Positions 17,679-27,258 are shown, counted from the stretch's first letter. The stretch: DNA of 61,388 nucleotides from Thermoplasmata archaeon (GCA_021821635.1 JAKACH010000002.1:1-61388), one strand, 5' to 3'. The notes: a model not told the origin generated them from the sequence alone. Numbers and translations are program-made.

Positions 17679-20045
17679 TCAGACCAGCTGGATGCTGTAA
17701 TCCTTGCCTTCCCATCTTCCTTCCTCTGGATAGAAAAAGGTGAAGTCGAGCCGGTTTGCCTTCATCAAGCTGGCTGGCATATGAACCGAATAGAAGTTGA
17801 AGCCCACATGTTCTGACTGTATATCAACAGGATTCTGCCAGCCATTTATGCCGATATGCAGAACGAAGCTCTGGTAACGAAGTATCCTGAGTTTAAAATC
17901 TCTATTGCATTTCCTGATTCTTCTTCCAGGTTTCCAGACTTCAACTTTAAGCGTGCTAGAGTTTACGCCGCAGTATCTCGCATAAACATCCTCAACCAGG
18001 TCGAATACCCTCCCTTCCTTGGCAGAAGCAAGCAATTTTATGTACTCTGCATGTGCCCACGCCAGTGGCCTTGCAGATCCAGTGTGTCTTCCAAATAGAA
18101 GGTGTTTTTCAGGAATGCTTGGGGAATCCCATACCTGCTCAGACAGCATTGCACAGGTTGAGCAAAATTTCTCAAGCGCTTTTATGTACGGCGCGGGATC
18201 GGATCCGCGTGCTATTTCATAGTGCCCCCTTTCTCCTGTAAGCAGCGGCCAACCGCGTCCTTTTCCGTAACCAACGAAAGGTGATCCATCTTCCTTCTCT
18301 CCATAGCCGTCATGGTTGTACCTGTGCCATGTGGGACCGTAAGGCGTATCGACCTTCAGTATCTCGTCAATAACCCGAACCGAATCAATAATAAGCGGAT
18401 CATCCGGTTTCATAATTCCATATCTTACCAGTTCCAGGAAACCTCCGTCAACTACCTCCGATGCCCTGAAAACATTGTTGGCACCAGGGGGAAGGTTTGA
18501 GATCTTCAGGTAAGAGGATTCTATTTCTGGAAAGTCATCGGGCGAGTAAGGGGATGCTGGCAATATTCGTATAAAATGCCTCTTTATCCCTTGCACAAGC
18601 GTTCCTTCATGCGTGACGGTCCATTCCTCTATGTGATTATAAAGAAAATCCGCATAATCCTCGAAAAGTGAGGCGAGTTTATTGTCTGAATGCATCCTTG
18701 CGATGCTCGCGGCGCATATCATTGCCGTTATATTTGATGCGAGTGTCGAGGGTGAATAACCGGAGGCTTCCTCCCACCGTTCCTGTTGAGTAACTGGGCC
18801 TTTAGTAATAAGATACTGGGCTGCCTTAAGAACCATAATATACGGATCATAAGATTTCATGCCTGCATTCAGGCATCTCCATGCAAGTATTATCGCGAAT
18901 GCAGTTTCATCCAGCTGTATGCCAGTCCAGTAAGGTTCTCCATTCAGCCAGAAATTCTGAGGGAAACCCCCATCCGGTTGCTGCGATGTCACTAAGAACA
19001 CGAGTGCATTGAGTGGCGTTTCTCGGTCGCCAGCCGCAAGAAGCGCGGTGGCACTGTTGTACATATCCCGGCTCCAGACCAGGTGATAACCGCCTTTGTT
19101 GTCATCACCTGCTTCCTGCCCCCATGGAATTGAAAGGGAGGCGATAATTGCCCCTTCGTAGACCTTGTCTTCATGGCTTAGCAGAACGTTATATGAGGAT
19201 CTGTAAAGGTTCCCGCCATCGTACGACACCGAGTCAAGTGGAGTAAGGTGTTCGTGTGCGCGTCTCCACTGTTCCGAGAATCTCGCACGTGATTTCTCAA
19301 ATGGGACAATTGTGCTTTGGATTGCTTTCAGAACAGCGTTGTTTCTGCTGTCACCAAATGCAATGCTGACGGTAAAGTCCGCGATGTTTTCCCTTGAAAT
19401 TTCAGCTGTAAGGGCAATGTTTCCGTCCGTCGCAGTCGTGAACTCATATTTCATATCAAGGTTTCGCGATATATCGGTCCATCCATCGCTGAAACCAACG
19501 AATCCTACCGAAGACTTGCTGAATTCCGCATTTGAGGAAATGGCCATGTGGACTCCATCCTTCTCTGCATAAAGAAACGTCTTTCCGTTCACGTTGATTA
19601 CGGAACCATTGTTGTGTTTGCCCTCACCCTTGAGGTGGGGTGCGCAGAGAATATAGACTTTCAACTTATCCAGCGATTCCGATATTATCCTGTAATGCAC
19701 GATAACCGCTGAAATATGAGGATCGGTAATAACCTCCTTTTCTATCCTGTATAAAGAATTCTCCGGTCCTGATTCAATAGAATAACCGGCGCAATATGTA
19801 TCCATTCTTGAAGTAACATTGGGGAGTCTCTTCTCCTCATCAAAAAAGGTTTCACCGTCTGTTATAAGAAGCTGGAAATCCCTTATCTGCGGGGTGTCCA
19901 CGTTAGGGAAATATACCTCAGTTACGATTCCTTTCCACAGGGTGAACCATATCCTGCTTGCGGTATTGTATGAAGTTCCTACTCCCTCTTTGTCTCCACG
20001 GGTCCATCGTGGTTCTATCCCTGGTGCACCAAATGCTTCAGTCAT
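17679..20045 (-). CDS. Glucoamylase-type glycoside hydrolase, GH15
   Basis: The 788-residue protein fits prokaryotic glucoamylases, which release glucose from starch, maltodextrins or trehalose-like substrates. The N-terminal beta-sandwich (about 1-260) begins with TSYNTASRIWFTLWKGIVTEVYFP. It is followed by the (alpha/alpha)6 barrel with WSRDMYNSATALLAAGD, the general acid Glu425 in QERWEEASGYSPST, and the general base Glu605 in WPLLTGERGHYE. About 130 C-terminal residues form a further beta region. No signal peptide is seen, so it probably acts inside the cell. It is transcribed away from the PolD small subunit gene. Confidence 0.92.
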   Translation of the reverse strand: MTEAFGAPGIEPRWTRGDKEGVGTSYNTASRIWFTLWKGIVTEVYFPNVDTPQIRDFQLLITDGETFFDEEKRLPNVTSRMDTYCAGYSIESGPENSLYRIEKEVITDPHISAVIVHYRIISESLDKLKVYILCAPHLKGEGKHNNGSVINVNGKTFLYAEKDGVHMAISSNAEFSKSSVGFVGFSDGWTDISRNLDMKYEFTTATDGNIALTAEISRENIADFTVSIAFGDSRNNAVLKAIQSTIVPFEKSRARFSEQWRRAHEHLTPLDSVSYDGGNLYRSSYNVLLSHEDKVYEGAIIASLSIPWGQEAGDDNKGGYHLVWSRDMYNSATALLAAGDRETPLNALVFLVTSQQPDGGFPQNFWLNGEPYWTGIQLDETAFAIILAWRCLNAGMKSYDPYIMVLKAAQYLITKGPVTQQERWEEASGYSPSTLASNITAMICAASIARMHSDNKLASLFEDYADFLYNHIEEWTVTHEGTLVQGIKRHFIRILPASPYSPDDFPEIESSYLKISNLPPGANNVFRASEVVDGGFLELVRYGIMKPDDPLIIDSVRVIDEILKVDTPYGPTWHRYNHDGYGEKEDGSPFVGYGKGRGWPLLTGERGHYEIARGSDPAPYIKALEKFCSTCAMLSEQVWDSPSIPEKHLLFGRHTGSARPLAWAHAEYIKLLASAKEGRVFDLVEDVYARYCGVNSSTLKVEVWKPGRRIRKCNRDFKLRILRYQSFVLHIGINGWQNPVDIQSEHVGFNFYSVHMPASLMKANRLDFTFFYPEEGRWEGKDYSIQLV

Positions 20046-20117
20046 TTATATTGCACAGCGTATAGTGGACACCTCATTATCTATGTTTCTGAATCTGCGA
20101 CTTGAAGGACTTGTAAC

Positions 20118-20143
20118 CTGTCCAAGGACAGAGAAAATATATT
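20118..20143 (+). promoter_or_regulatory. TATA box and small palindrome before the PolD small-subunit gene
   Basis: A TATA-like aaaatatatt lies at 20134-20143, about 27 bp before the ATG at 20167, which fits a leaderless transcript. Just upstream is the perfect 6-bp inverted repeat ctgtcc-aa-ggacag (20118-20131), in the position of a possible operator. The repeat is short and could be chance. Confidence 0.4.
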
Positions 20144-20166
20144 CCACGTTGAGCTAGTGTGTCTTG

Positions 20167-21585
20167 ATGGAGCAGGGACTTTACAGGAGCCGATCTGAAA
20201 TATTGGAATTCTTTAATTCCCATGGCCTTATTGTTGAAAAGGATGCTCTTGAACTCATTCTTGCAAACAACACTGGCTCCTTGATTAACCGACTGATTAC
20301 ACGAGAGATCCTTGAGACAGGCTTTCTTTCAGTCCGGAATATCAGAGACTTGATGAATCTGCCACTGGAATCATCGGACAGAAAATTCGAGATATATCTG
20401 CCAGATATCAAGGTAAGATCCTCGGCTGAGGATTTCCGTGGGTATTTCCTGAGCAGGTATCAGAAGATCAGGAAGATACTGTCGGCCTCAAGTGCAATGC
20501 GTGGAAGTATCGACATTGCCAGCTTGAAGAGACCGGGATTCGATGCACGTGAAGTAAAAGTAGTAGGCATGGTGACTGAGTCTGGCGTGACCAAAAACGG
20601 CCATAAGCGTCTTCTTATTGAGGATATGGAAGATTCGATAGAAGTCATATTGATGAGGAATAAGAAGTCGTTCGATGAAATCATTCTTGAGGACGAGGTT
20701 ATCGGAATAGTTGGAGGGCTTTCCTCCAAAGGTGATCGCAGGACAATTTTTGCGAACGAAATCGTGCGGCCTGATATACCATTCAGGGTTATCGATGAAG
20801 AAAAGGCGGATCCAGTCTACGTAGCTTCTTTATCCGATATTCATGTTGGGAGCAAGACTTTCAGAAAAGATGACTTCATGAGAATGATAGGCTGGCTGAA
20901 GGCTTCTGACAACGATTCCGGCAGGATCAAGTATCTGATATTGAGCGGGGACGTTGTTGATGGTATAGGAGTCTATCCGGGCCAGGATTCGGATCTTGAG
21001 ATACTTGACCCAATGGAGCAGTATGGCAGACTTTCTGAGTATGTAAACCAGATCCCGGATGATATTAGCGTATTCATTATGCCCGGGAACCACGATATTG
21101 TCAGGCTGGCAGAGCCGCAACCTATCCTGCCGCAGGAGCTGAAGAAACTGTTCAAACAGAATGTGTACTTTCTCCCAAACCCATACAATCTTGTCCTGGA
21201 GAACAAGAATGTGCTTGTTTACCATGGAATGTCCTTGAATGATATGGTGGAGCTAATCCCTGGGATGAACTTCAGCACAATTGGAAAGGCTGTCGAGGAA
21301 CTGCTCAGAAGAAGGCACCTTGCGCCGAAATATGGAGGTAAAACCCCCCTCATACCATCATCCAACGATTACCATGTTATAGAAACTGTGCCGGATGTCT
21401 TCATCACCGGACATGTGCACTCCCACGCACTGGGTAACTACAAAGGGGTAAGGTACGTTAACTCCTCCACGTGGCAATCACAGACTGAGTACCAGAGAAT
21501 GATGAATTTCAGCCCGAACCCTTCTATGCTGACCCTCTTCGACCTTAAGTCCAAAACTACTATAATCAGGGACTTCAAGTCATAA
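20167..21585 (+). CDS. polB: DNA polymerase D small subunit (DP1)
   Basis: This is the proofreading subunit of the euryarchaeal replicative polymerase PolD. An OB-fold region (about 125-205) is followed by an Mre11-like phosphoesterase domain: SLSDIHVGS (Asp225, His227), LSGDVVDGIG (Asp263), MPGNHDIVR (Asn309, His310, Asp311) and FITGHVHSHALGNY. All metal ligands for 3'-5' exonuclease activity are present, so it should be active. At 472 residues it is compact, lacking a long N-terminal extension. A TTG precedes the ATG by one codon. The large subunit is not in this window. Confidence 0.95.
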   Translation: MEQGLYRSRSEILEFFNSHGLIVEKDALELILANNTGSLINRLITREILETGFLSVRNIRDLMNLPLESSDRKFEIYLPDIKVRSSAEDFRGYFLSRYQKIRKILSASSAMRGSIDIASLKRPGFDAREVKVVGMVTESGVTKNGHKRLLIEDMEDSIEVILMRNKKSFDEIILEDEVIGIVGGLSSKGDRRTIFANEIVRPDIPFRVIDEEKADPVYVASLSDIHVGSKTFRKDDFMRMIGWLKASDNDSGRIKYLILSGDVVDGIGVYPGQDSDLEILDPMEQYGRLSEYVNQIPDDISVFIMPGNHDIVRLAEPQPILPQELKKLFKQNVYFLPNPYNLVLENKNVLVYHGMSLNDMVELIPGMNFSTIGKAVEELLRRRHLAPKYGGKTPLIPSSNDYHVIETVPDVFITGHVHSHALGNYKGVRYVNSSTWQSQTEYQRMMNFSPNPSMLTLFDLKSKTTIIRDFKS

Positions 21586-21603
21586 AAACTAATCCGGATC
21601 CAT

Positions 21604-21954
21604 CTAAAATGTCTTCCGGATGATGTCTTCTATCTCCTTCTGGAAAACAGAGGCAAAATCCTTGATTGCCTCGTCCTTGACGGACTCTGGTGCAGCAAGG
21701 AGGCTCAGACTGGCTGTGACCTTTGCCATTTTTGCCATTGAATTATATTCCATCAGCTTCGCTTCCATGTACATCCTCAGTCCTTCTGAGATGCTCTTCT
21801 TGAGCTCTGCGTTCTGATTGATTTCCTTGCGCAGGTACTCCTTGATCAGATCCTTTATGATGTCCCTGATTGCTTCAAAATAAAGCTCTTCTGAAGGCAG
21901 CGACCTGACGATGTTTTTAAGCCTGCTCTCTATTCTTTCATCCACGCTTATCAA
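21604..21954 (-). CDS. Small all-helical hypothetical protein (116 aa)
   Basis: The sequence is strongly helical and charged, with repeated heptad-like patterns (IRDIIKDLIKEYLRKEI and FASVFQKEIEDIIRKTF). It has no cysteine or membrane helix and no recognised family. It ends 19 bp from the convergent PolD subunit gene and begins 29 bp after the stop of the upstream small gene. It may be the last gene of the FHA/kinase/phosphatase operon, but a 115-bp gap within that run weakens the link. Confidence 0.6.
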   Translation of the reverse strand: MISVDERIESRLKNIVRSLPSEELYFEAIRDIIKDLIKEYLRKEINQNAELKKSISEGLRMYMEAKLMEYNSMAKMAKVTASLSLLAAPESVKDEAIKDFASVFQKEIEDIIRKTF

Positions 21955-21983
21955 TGTTTCATTGGTGGCTGATAATTAAACTT

Positions 21984-22322
21984 TTAGTCCTTTTCTTCTT
22001 CGTCAGAAAAGATCTCGACACCAAATATCTGTTTCAGCCTCATATCCGAAAACAGGGCAAGTGATGACCATAAGTCAGGATGGAGCGCTTCGTCTGGGTC
22101 GTCGTTGAGAGTGTCCAGAATACACTGTCTGGCAGATATTGAAGATTCCCCTTTGTCTACTGGAGTTTTCAGGATGGTATCTTCCATCCACCTCAAAAAT
22201 TCGGCTGTTGCATCCAGATACCGGTGCGTTTCCGTTTCGCTAAGATCTTCTGCCTTCCCAAAGGGTGAGATGGCTTTGGAGTACTTTGATTCGATCATGG
22301 CGACCAACGAATTACAGTCCAT
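21984..22322 (-). CDS. Small acidic hypothetical protein (112 aa)
   Basis: The protein is acidic and mostly helical, ending in an acidic tail (FSDEEEKD). No family was recognised. It lies between the PP2C phosphatase gene (115 bp upstream) and another helical small gene (29 bp downstream), all on the minus strand. The gap before it contains enough AT-rich sequence for a promoter, so it may be separately expressed. Confidence 0.55.
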   Translation of the reverse strand: MDCNSLVAMIESKYSKAISPFGKAEDLSETETHRYLDATAEFLRWMEDTILKTPVDKGESSISARQCILDTLNDDPDEALHPDLWSSLALFSDMRLKQIFGVEIFSDEEEKD

Positions 22323-22437
22323 ATAATCCGCTATTAGATGAAATGCTATTAAACTTTTTGTGAACAGGTTAGGTCAGCGATGTAACTAAAAGAAAAGCTG
22401 GAACCTACAATGTCACATTTGCCATTCGTGCGAGAAT

Positions 22438-23253
22438 TCAATCCTGGGTGATTGACTTGGTAGGCCTTTTCAAGGCGGCCTCTTCCGTGGTATCGACAAC
22501 AGGCCTGACAAGAATGCCCGATATGTTATCAGAGCCGTCGACTTCATTTGCCCTGAGTATCATGCTTTCCAGGGAATCGTGACAGGACATTGTGGACATC
22601 AGCGTGTTAGCCATGATCTTGTCGTCATAGGCTTCCCATAAACCGTCGCAACAGAGCAGGATGGAATCGCCGCGGAAAAGGCGGAGCCTGTAAATGTCAG
22701 GCGTTGGATCCTCTTCAAGGCCGATTGCCCTTGTCATTTCATTTTTTCTCGGATGTATCTTGGCTTCCTCCTCGGTTATGATGCCCTGATCGTTGAGGAG
22801 CTGGACATATGAATGATCGGCTGTCCTGAAACTTCGCTTGCCTGAATTGAATATGTAAAGGCGGCTGTCACCCACGTTTCCGACGTAGATTTCGGATCCG
22901 TTCGAATAAGCAACTACAAGCGTAGTACCCATCCTAGCGTTCCCGTTTCTGCTAGCATACGTGATGAGCGTATCATTAGCGTTCTGGAATATCCTCTTGA
23001 TAGAATTGACAATTTCCAGCGGAGACATGTCCCTGCTGAGCATAGAGGTGCCGATGTGCCTGGCCTCGTTTACAGAAAGCTTGCTTGCAAGTTCCCCACG
23101 ATCCATGCCACCCATCCCATCTGCAAGAGCACAGAAAAATTCTCCATGCTTTTCAGTTTCGCTCTCAAGTGAGGAGAATATCAGGCATATCGCATCCTCA
23201 TCCCTCTCACGCGTCTTTCCTCTTATGGTCATCATTGCATTATCTATCTGCAT
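22438..23253 (-). CDS. PP2C-family protein serine/threonine phosphatase
   Basis: The 271-residue protein carries the metal-binding motifs of the PPM/PP2C family: RERDEDA (15-21), LADGMGGMDRGE (Asp45, Gly46), VGDSRLYIF (128-136), LCCDGLWEAYDD (Asp203) and DGSDNISGILV (Asp242, Asn243). It resembles the bacterial Stp/PstP type that reverses Ser/Thr kinase action. The gene begins one base after the kinase stop codon, so the two are translationally coupled and the kinase is the likely substrate. It has no membrane segment and should be cytoplasmic. Confidence 0.93.
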   Translation of the reverse strand: MQIDNAMMTIRGKTRERDEDAICLIFSSLESETEKHGEFFCALADGMGGMDRGELASKLSVNEARHIGTSMLSRDMSPLEIVNSIKRIFQNANDTLITYASRNGNARMGTTLVVAYSNGSEIYVGNVGDSRLYIFNSGKRSFRTADHSYVQLLNDQGIITEEEAKIHPRKNEMTRAIGLEEDPTPDIYRLRLFRGDSILLCCDGLWEAYDDKIMANTLMSTMSCHDSLESMILRANEVDGSDNISGILVRPVVDTTEEAALKRPTKSITQD

Positions 23254-23254
23254 T

Positions 23255-25873
23255 TCAATTCACCCTGTAATATGAGAATGTTCCTTCCCTGAGATCGGGT
23301 CTCAAAGATATTATATCGCCCTCGTTGAGCAGGCTCCTTATCACTTTCTGTGAAAGTGATCCTGCTTTTTTCTGGTAAACAACCCTTTTTCCATAAGGAT
23401 AGATAACATATCCTTCCGTGCGTGGATCATACTCAATTGTTCCAATCCTCGATCTTTCATCCTTGCCCCGTTCTGATATGTTGATCACGTTGTCATGTAT
23501 CATATAGTCTCCAAATATTGAAGCTGGGATGTCCTTGTGACTGTAAATCTGGAATTTATGATCCTGGTCGAGCCTGCATATGTACCCCATATCCGTCACG
23601 ATATATTCTCCTGATAATGAGAGGAAGTCTGCAATAAAGTGGAAGGCGGATTTATAGCGCTCGCTCGGCTTCAGGCTGGTCGCTTTAACGATTATATCGA
23701 ATATCTTCGGGTTGCAGAATGGCTTTACCTCTGCATCCAGGTATTTCCTGGTTATGAACTCCACCCCGTATTTTTCCCTCATTTCATCGTTGTCAAGGAA
23801 TTTACCTGTGATCATGGAGCACATCAGGGCGCCTATAGAATACGTATCATACGTTGAGGAGGCCTTGATCTTGTCCTCAGAGTCCAATTCCGGTGGATGG
23901 TAGCATGGTACGCCTATCCTGTCACTGTGCGTGAAGAAAGATGCCGAGACCTTGCTAGCAAGGTGCTTTGATGTGCCAAAATCAATGATTTTCGGTATTT
24001 TTTTGGTCAGAACGATATTGCCGGGATTCAGGTCCCTGTGGAAAATCTCATGGAGATGGAGATAGTTTACTGAGAAAAGCAGGTTAAGTGATATCCTGAT
24101 CAGTTCCTCCTCGCTGAACTTTGTGCCTTCCTTCCCCTTTGTTGCAAGATATGAATTAAGATTCCGGCCGTCTGCATATTCCTCGACGAGAAAATGCTGA
24201 CCTCCTTCCCTGAAGTACTCGATATATGAGACAACTCCCGGAAAAGATATTTCGGAAAGTACCCTGCTTTCTGCTTCTATCTGTTTAATGGATTCCTTTA
24301 TGCTCTCGCGCTTCTCAAGTTCACTCTTTGATTCCTCGTCGAAGATCCTTGGAACCTTCAGCACAACAGGTATATTCTTTAGGACATCCTTGCCCCTGAA
24401 GACGTAAGCGAAACCACCAGCCCCCAGGAAGTCTGGGTTGTTCTTCTTTGATGGGATCATTGAGACGTCATACCTGCCATGAATGAATCTAGCCGCTCCA
24501 GTCCTCTTTCCAATGGAAAGCCCCGATGGTATTCTGGACGTGTACGAACGCGCGAACCGGTACACAGGTTCATAGAAAATAAGAGCTGTAATGATTATCG
24601 AAAGTGAAGATACCTCAGTTGAACTTGGCGTCCAGACGTTTGCAATCTTGATAGATAGCAGGTCAACAACAGCAAAGAAGAACATTATAAGTATGACGGC
24701 GAAGAGGAAAAGGTTGAATTTCCTGTACCCCAGCGTGACGGTGAAAAATATACCTAAGGCGGATAGGCTAAGGTAGACGGGGATTGCATCGATCTTTGCA
24801 AGTGATTGAGATATACTTATTGTTCCGCTCCCGATCATTGCATTCCAGAATATATAAAAATCTTGCGAGAGCGCACCAATATTCCCAAATGCAAGCCCTA
24901 TTGTAATTATGATGCCTATGGATGGGATGATATATTTCCCTTTCCCCATAAGGTCGAATGACGTTGAGATGTTTCTCGAACCCTCGCGGAAGACTTTATA
25001 ATTATATCCGAAGACCCAGAATGTGAAGAGAAGAAGCATGGTCAGCCAGACTATGTCCTGGCTGAAGTTACGGTATATTATGTAGAAACCAAGAAAACTG
25101 AGTCCTACGAGGAATGTATTTACAATCCCGGTAAGGATCGATCTGTAGCGTATCCTGAAAACCATTATCATGATGCCGATAGCAATCAGGGTCATCACGT
25201 AAAAAAATACATATCCGGAAGCTCTTGTGTCAAGGTAGAAGAGACTGGCACTGTAAATCAGGAAAGCAGCTGCGATAGGTGAAAGCGTGCGGAAAGTCAG
25301 GACTTTTATCTCATTCTCCTTTCTTGTTTCCCTCGTCGGAAGCAAAATTGAGAAGGCAGCCAGGATTAAAACCCCGTTCCAAGCAAAGAGAAGGTTTAAA
25401 AGGTCAAGTGTAACTGCAATAATGAAAATTGTAATTGCAGTTATGACAAACCACAAGTTCTTCTTCAGGTAGGGAGCCCTGGCATCCTTGTCCTGTAAAT
25501 TCGATGGAAGATCAAAAACATATGTCGGCAGGAGGGTGACAAAAAGAGGAATCTCGTAAACAAGCCCAATTTTTGCAGCAATAAATAAGAAGGCAATGAG
25601 GGAGGAAACAAAGGCAAAGAGGATAAAAATTGCCCTGTTCAGAGGCTTGTAATCAATTGCGGTTGTGGTTGTCTTGTAGCCTTTATTGGCGAAAGCCACA
25701 ACGACCACAATGATTCCAAGTATGAAGTCGGCCAGGAATAGAAGTATCTGATAGTAGTGGGAAAGGTAATCTGTTTTCAAGACAACGTGCTGCAGAGTGT
25801 TTACCAGTATCAGGAAGAGGGCAATACCTGACATTGCTGTAAAGAGGTAGACTTCGAATGGGAACTTTCTCAT
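23255..25873 (-). CDS. Polytopic membrane Ser/Thr protein kinase
   Basis: The 872-residue protein has an N-terminal half (1-435) with about 12 membrane helices and a C-terminal cytoplasmic Hanks-type kinase (about 477-752). Kinase motifs are complete: GAGGFAYVF (484-492), the ATP lysine Lys506 in VVLKVPR, the alpha-C Glu535, HRDLNPGN (612-619), DFGTSK (631-636) and PPE (660-662). The last 115 residues form a beta-rich tail ending LLNEGDIISLRPD...FSYYRVN, which looks like a divergent FHA domain. Membrane sensing by the polytopic half is inferred. It overlaps the upstream FHA gene by 4 bp (ATGA) and is followed directly by the PP2C gene. Confidence 0.92.
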   Translation of the reverse strand: MRKFPFEVYLFTAMSGIALFLILVNTLQHVVLKTDYLSHYYQILLFLADFILGIIVVVVAFANKGYKTTTTAIDYKPLNRAIFILFAFVSSLIAFLFIAAKIGLVYEIPLFVTLLPTYVFDLPSNLQDKDARAPYLKKNLWFVITAITIFIIAVTLDLLNLLFAWNGVLILAAFSILLPTRETRKENEIKVLTFRTLSPIAAAFLIYSASLFYLDTRASGYVFFYVMTLIAIGIMIMVFRIRYRSILTGIVNTFLVGLSFLGFYIIYRNFSQDIVWLTMLLLFTFWVFGYNYKVFREGSRNISTSFDLMGKGKYIIPSIGIIITIGLAFGNIGALSQDFYIFWNAMIGSGTISISQSLAKIDAIPVYLSLSALGIFFTVTLGYRKFNLFLFAVILIMFFFAVVDLLSIKIANVWTPSSTEVSSLSIIITALIFYEPVYRFARSYTSRIPSGLSIGKRTGAARFIHGRYDVSMIPSKKNNPDFLGAGGFAYVFRGKDVLKNIPVVLKVPRIFDEESKSELEKRESIKESIKQIEAESRVLSEISFPGVVSYIEYFREGGQHFLVEEYADGRNLNSYLATKGKEGTKFSEEELIRISLNLLFSVNYLHLHEIFHRDLNPGNIVLTKKIPKIIDFGTSKHLASKVSASFFTHSDRIGVPCYHPPELDSEDKIKASSTYDTYSIGALMCSMITGKFLDNDEMREKYGVEFITRKYLDAEVKPFCNPKIFDIIVKATSLKPSERYKSAFHFIADFLSLSGEYIVTDMGYICRLDQDHKFQIYSHKDIPASIFGDYMIHDNVINISERGKDERSRIGTIEYDPRTEGYVIYPYGKRVVYQKKAGSLSQKVIRSLLNEGDIISLRPDLREGTFSYYRVN

Positions 25874-26505
25874 CGAGCTTCCTCCCTCGGGACCATTGAT
25901 CCCGTATCCTTAGACAATACCATCTGCGGAATCTCGACCTTGAATCTTATAAGTGAGTTCCCCTTTGAATCTAGAGCAAGGCCTATCTCGTCGCCGTCAG
26001 CAAGCTGCAGTTTCTTGAGGTTCTCAAATCTCTTCCCACCTATGGCATGTCCATTAAGAGAAGATCCATTCAATGATTTCTTGTCACGTATATAGAAGTG
26101 CCCATTCTCAAAACTGAAGATAATGTGCTCTATATTTACATATTCTGAATAGTGATTTCTGATTACATCTTTTCGGCCGAATGTATAGGGAAATTTATCA
26201 ATCTTGATTGGCAGTCCTGCTTCTGGTATCAGGTTGATGAATATTGTCTCATTTGTGTTCTTGAAGTTGCTGAAAATATGACCGCAGATAGGGCATCTTT
26301 GCCTTGGAGTCGATAATGTGAAGCCACAGTTCGGGCATTCTATTTGCTTCCTTGTGTCCTGATGCGTGGTGTCTTCAAGTTGCAGTTTCTGCCCGTCCAT
26401 TCTGCAATATATTGAATCGTCATAATAGGCACGCAGGCAAAGCGGGCAGACCTTCCTGGGGCCAGTCGGTGCGGGATCCTGCGGTTCCTTTTTTCTCCAG
26501 ATCAT
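25870..26505 (-). CDS. Zinc-ribbon plus FHA domain protein
   Basis: The 211-residue protein begins with two zinc-binding segments. One has CPLC (20-23) with Cys34 in the C-x-x-D-G style. The other is a full ribbon with CPNC (57-60) and CPIC (71-74). An FHA domain follows (about 88-192), with TFGRKDV (108-114), YVNIEHIIFS and SLNGSSLNG (144-152), ending in LADGDEIGL. FHA domains bind phosphothreonine, so this is the likely reader or effector of the downstream kinase. The stop overlaps the kinase start by 4 bp. It is the first gene of the operon. Confidence 0.9.
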   Translation of the reverse strand: MIWRKKEPQDPAPTGPRKVCPLCLRAYYDDSIYCRMDGQKLQLEDTTHQDTRKQIECPNCGFTLSTPRQRCPICGHIFSNFKNTNETIFINLIPEAGLPIKIDKFPYTFGRKDVIRNHYSEYVNIEHIIFSFENGHFYIRDKKSLNGSSLNGHAIGGKRFENLKKLQLADGDEIGLALDSKGNSLIRFKVEIPQMVLSKDTGSMVPREEAR

Positions 26506-26616
26506 CTATGCTTAGCCGTAATATTCTACTTCAATTATAGATTTATCCTTTCTGAAACCAGCATCATCGTTATCTTCCAAAGAGTTATGAATCAGGTGTA
26601 ACTATTATTGTAGGCC

Positions 26617-27258
26617 TCAGGTGACGGAGAGCAGGCCGAGCCCCTGGAGGGCAAGCAACATATATTGAATTGCAAAACCGGCAACAAGGAGACCGAATAT
26701 CCTCGTAATCGCCTTCATGCTCTTTGGACCCATTATCTTCAATATCCTGTCGGAAAGACTGAAAAAAACAAATACTATGATAAAAAGCAGTGCGACTGAA
26801 ACTACAGTTAAGATCTGATTTGGATAAAACGGCCCATTCATAAGTATGATGACAAGCGATATTGCACCAGGCCCGGCGAGAAGCGGTGTTGCAAGAGGCA
26901 CTATTCCTGCATCCAATTCGACGTTTCCACCCTGCGATTTAGGTCGGTCGCCCTCCCTTACCATCTGTATGCCCATTATAAGCAGTATAAGGCCTCCTGC
27001 AAGTTCAAGCGCCTCAGTGCTGATTCCAAAGAACAGCAGGATGTATTTCCCCACCAGTGCGAAGAAAAGAAGTATGAGAAAACCGTAGAAAGATGCGTCC
27101 TTGGTTACTGTTCTTCTGGATTCCGGTGTCATGCCTGATGTAATGCCCAGAAAAAGAACTAGAGCCCCAAATGGGTCTATAACGACGAAAAGCGGCATGA
27201 AGACCGCGAGGAAAGCATAAATAAAACCAATGGACACACTGTTGCATAGATGTGCCAT
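26617..27258 (-). CDS. MarC-family integral membrane protein
   Basis: The 213-residue protein has about six membrane helices and the family features FVVIDPFGALVLFLGIT near the N-terminus, GLILLIMGIQM in the middle and PLATPLLAGPGAISLVI in the fourth helix. MarC proteins (UPF0056) are widespread but have no agreed function, and older links to antibiotic resistance are not supported. It is transcribed away from the sulfoquinovose synthase gene. Confidence 0.9.
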   Translation of the reverse strand: MAHLCNSVSIGFIYAFLAVFMPLFVVIDPFGALVLFLGITSGMTPESRRTVTKDASFYGFLILLFFALVGKYILLFFGISTEALELAGGLILLIMGIQMVREGDRPKSQGGNVELDAGIVPLATPLLAGPGAISLVIILMNGPFYPNQILTVVSVALLFIIVFVFFSLSDRILKIMGPKSMKAITRIFGLLVAGFAIQYMLLALQGLGLLSVT

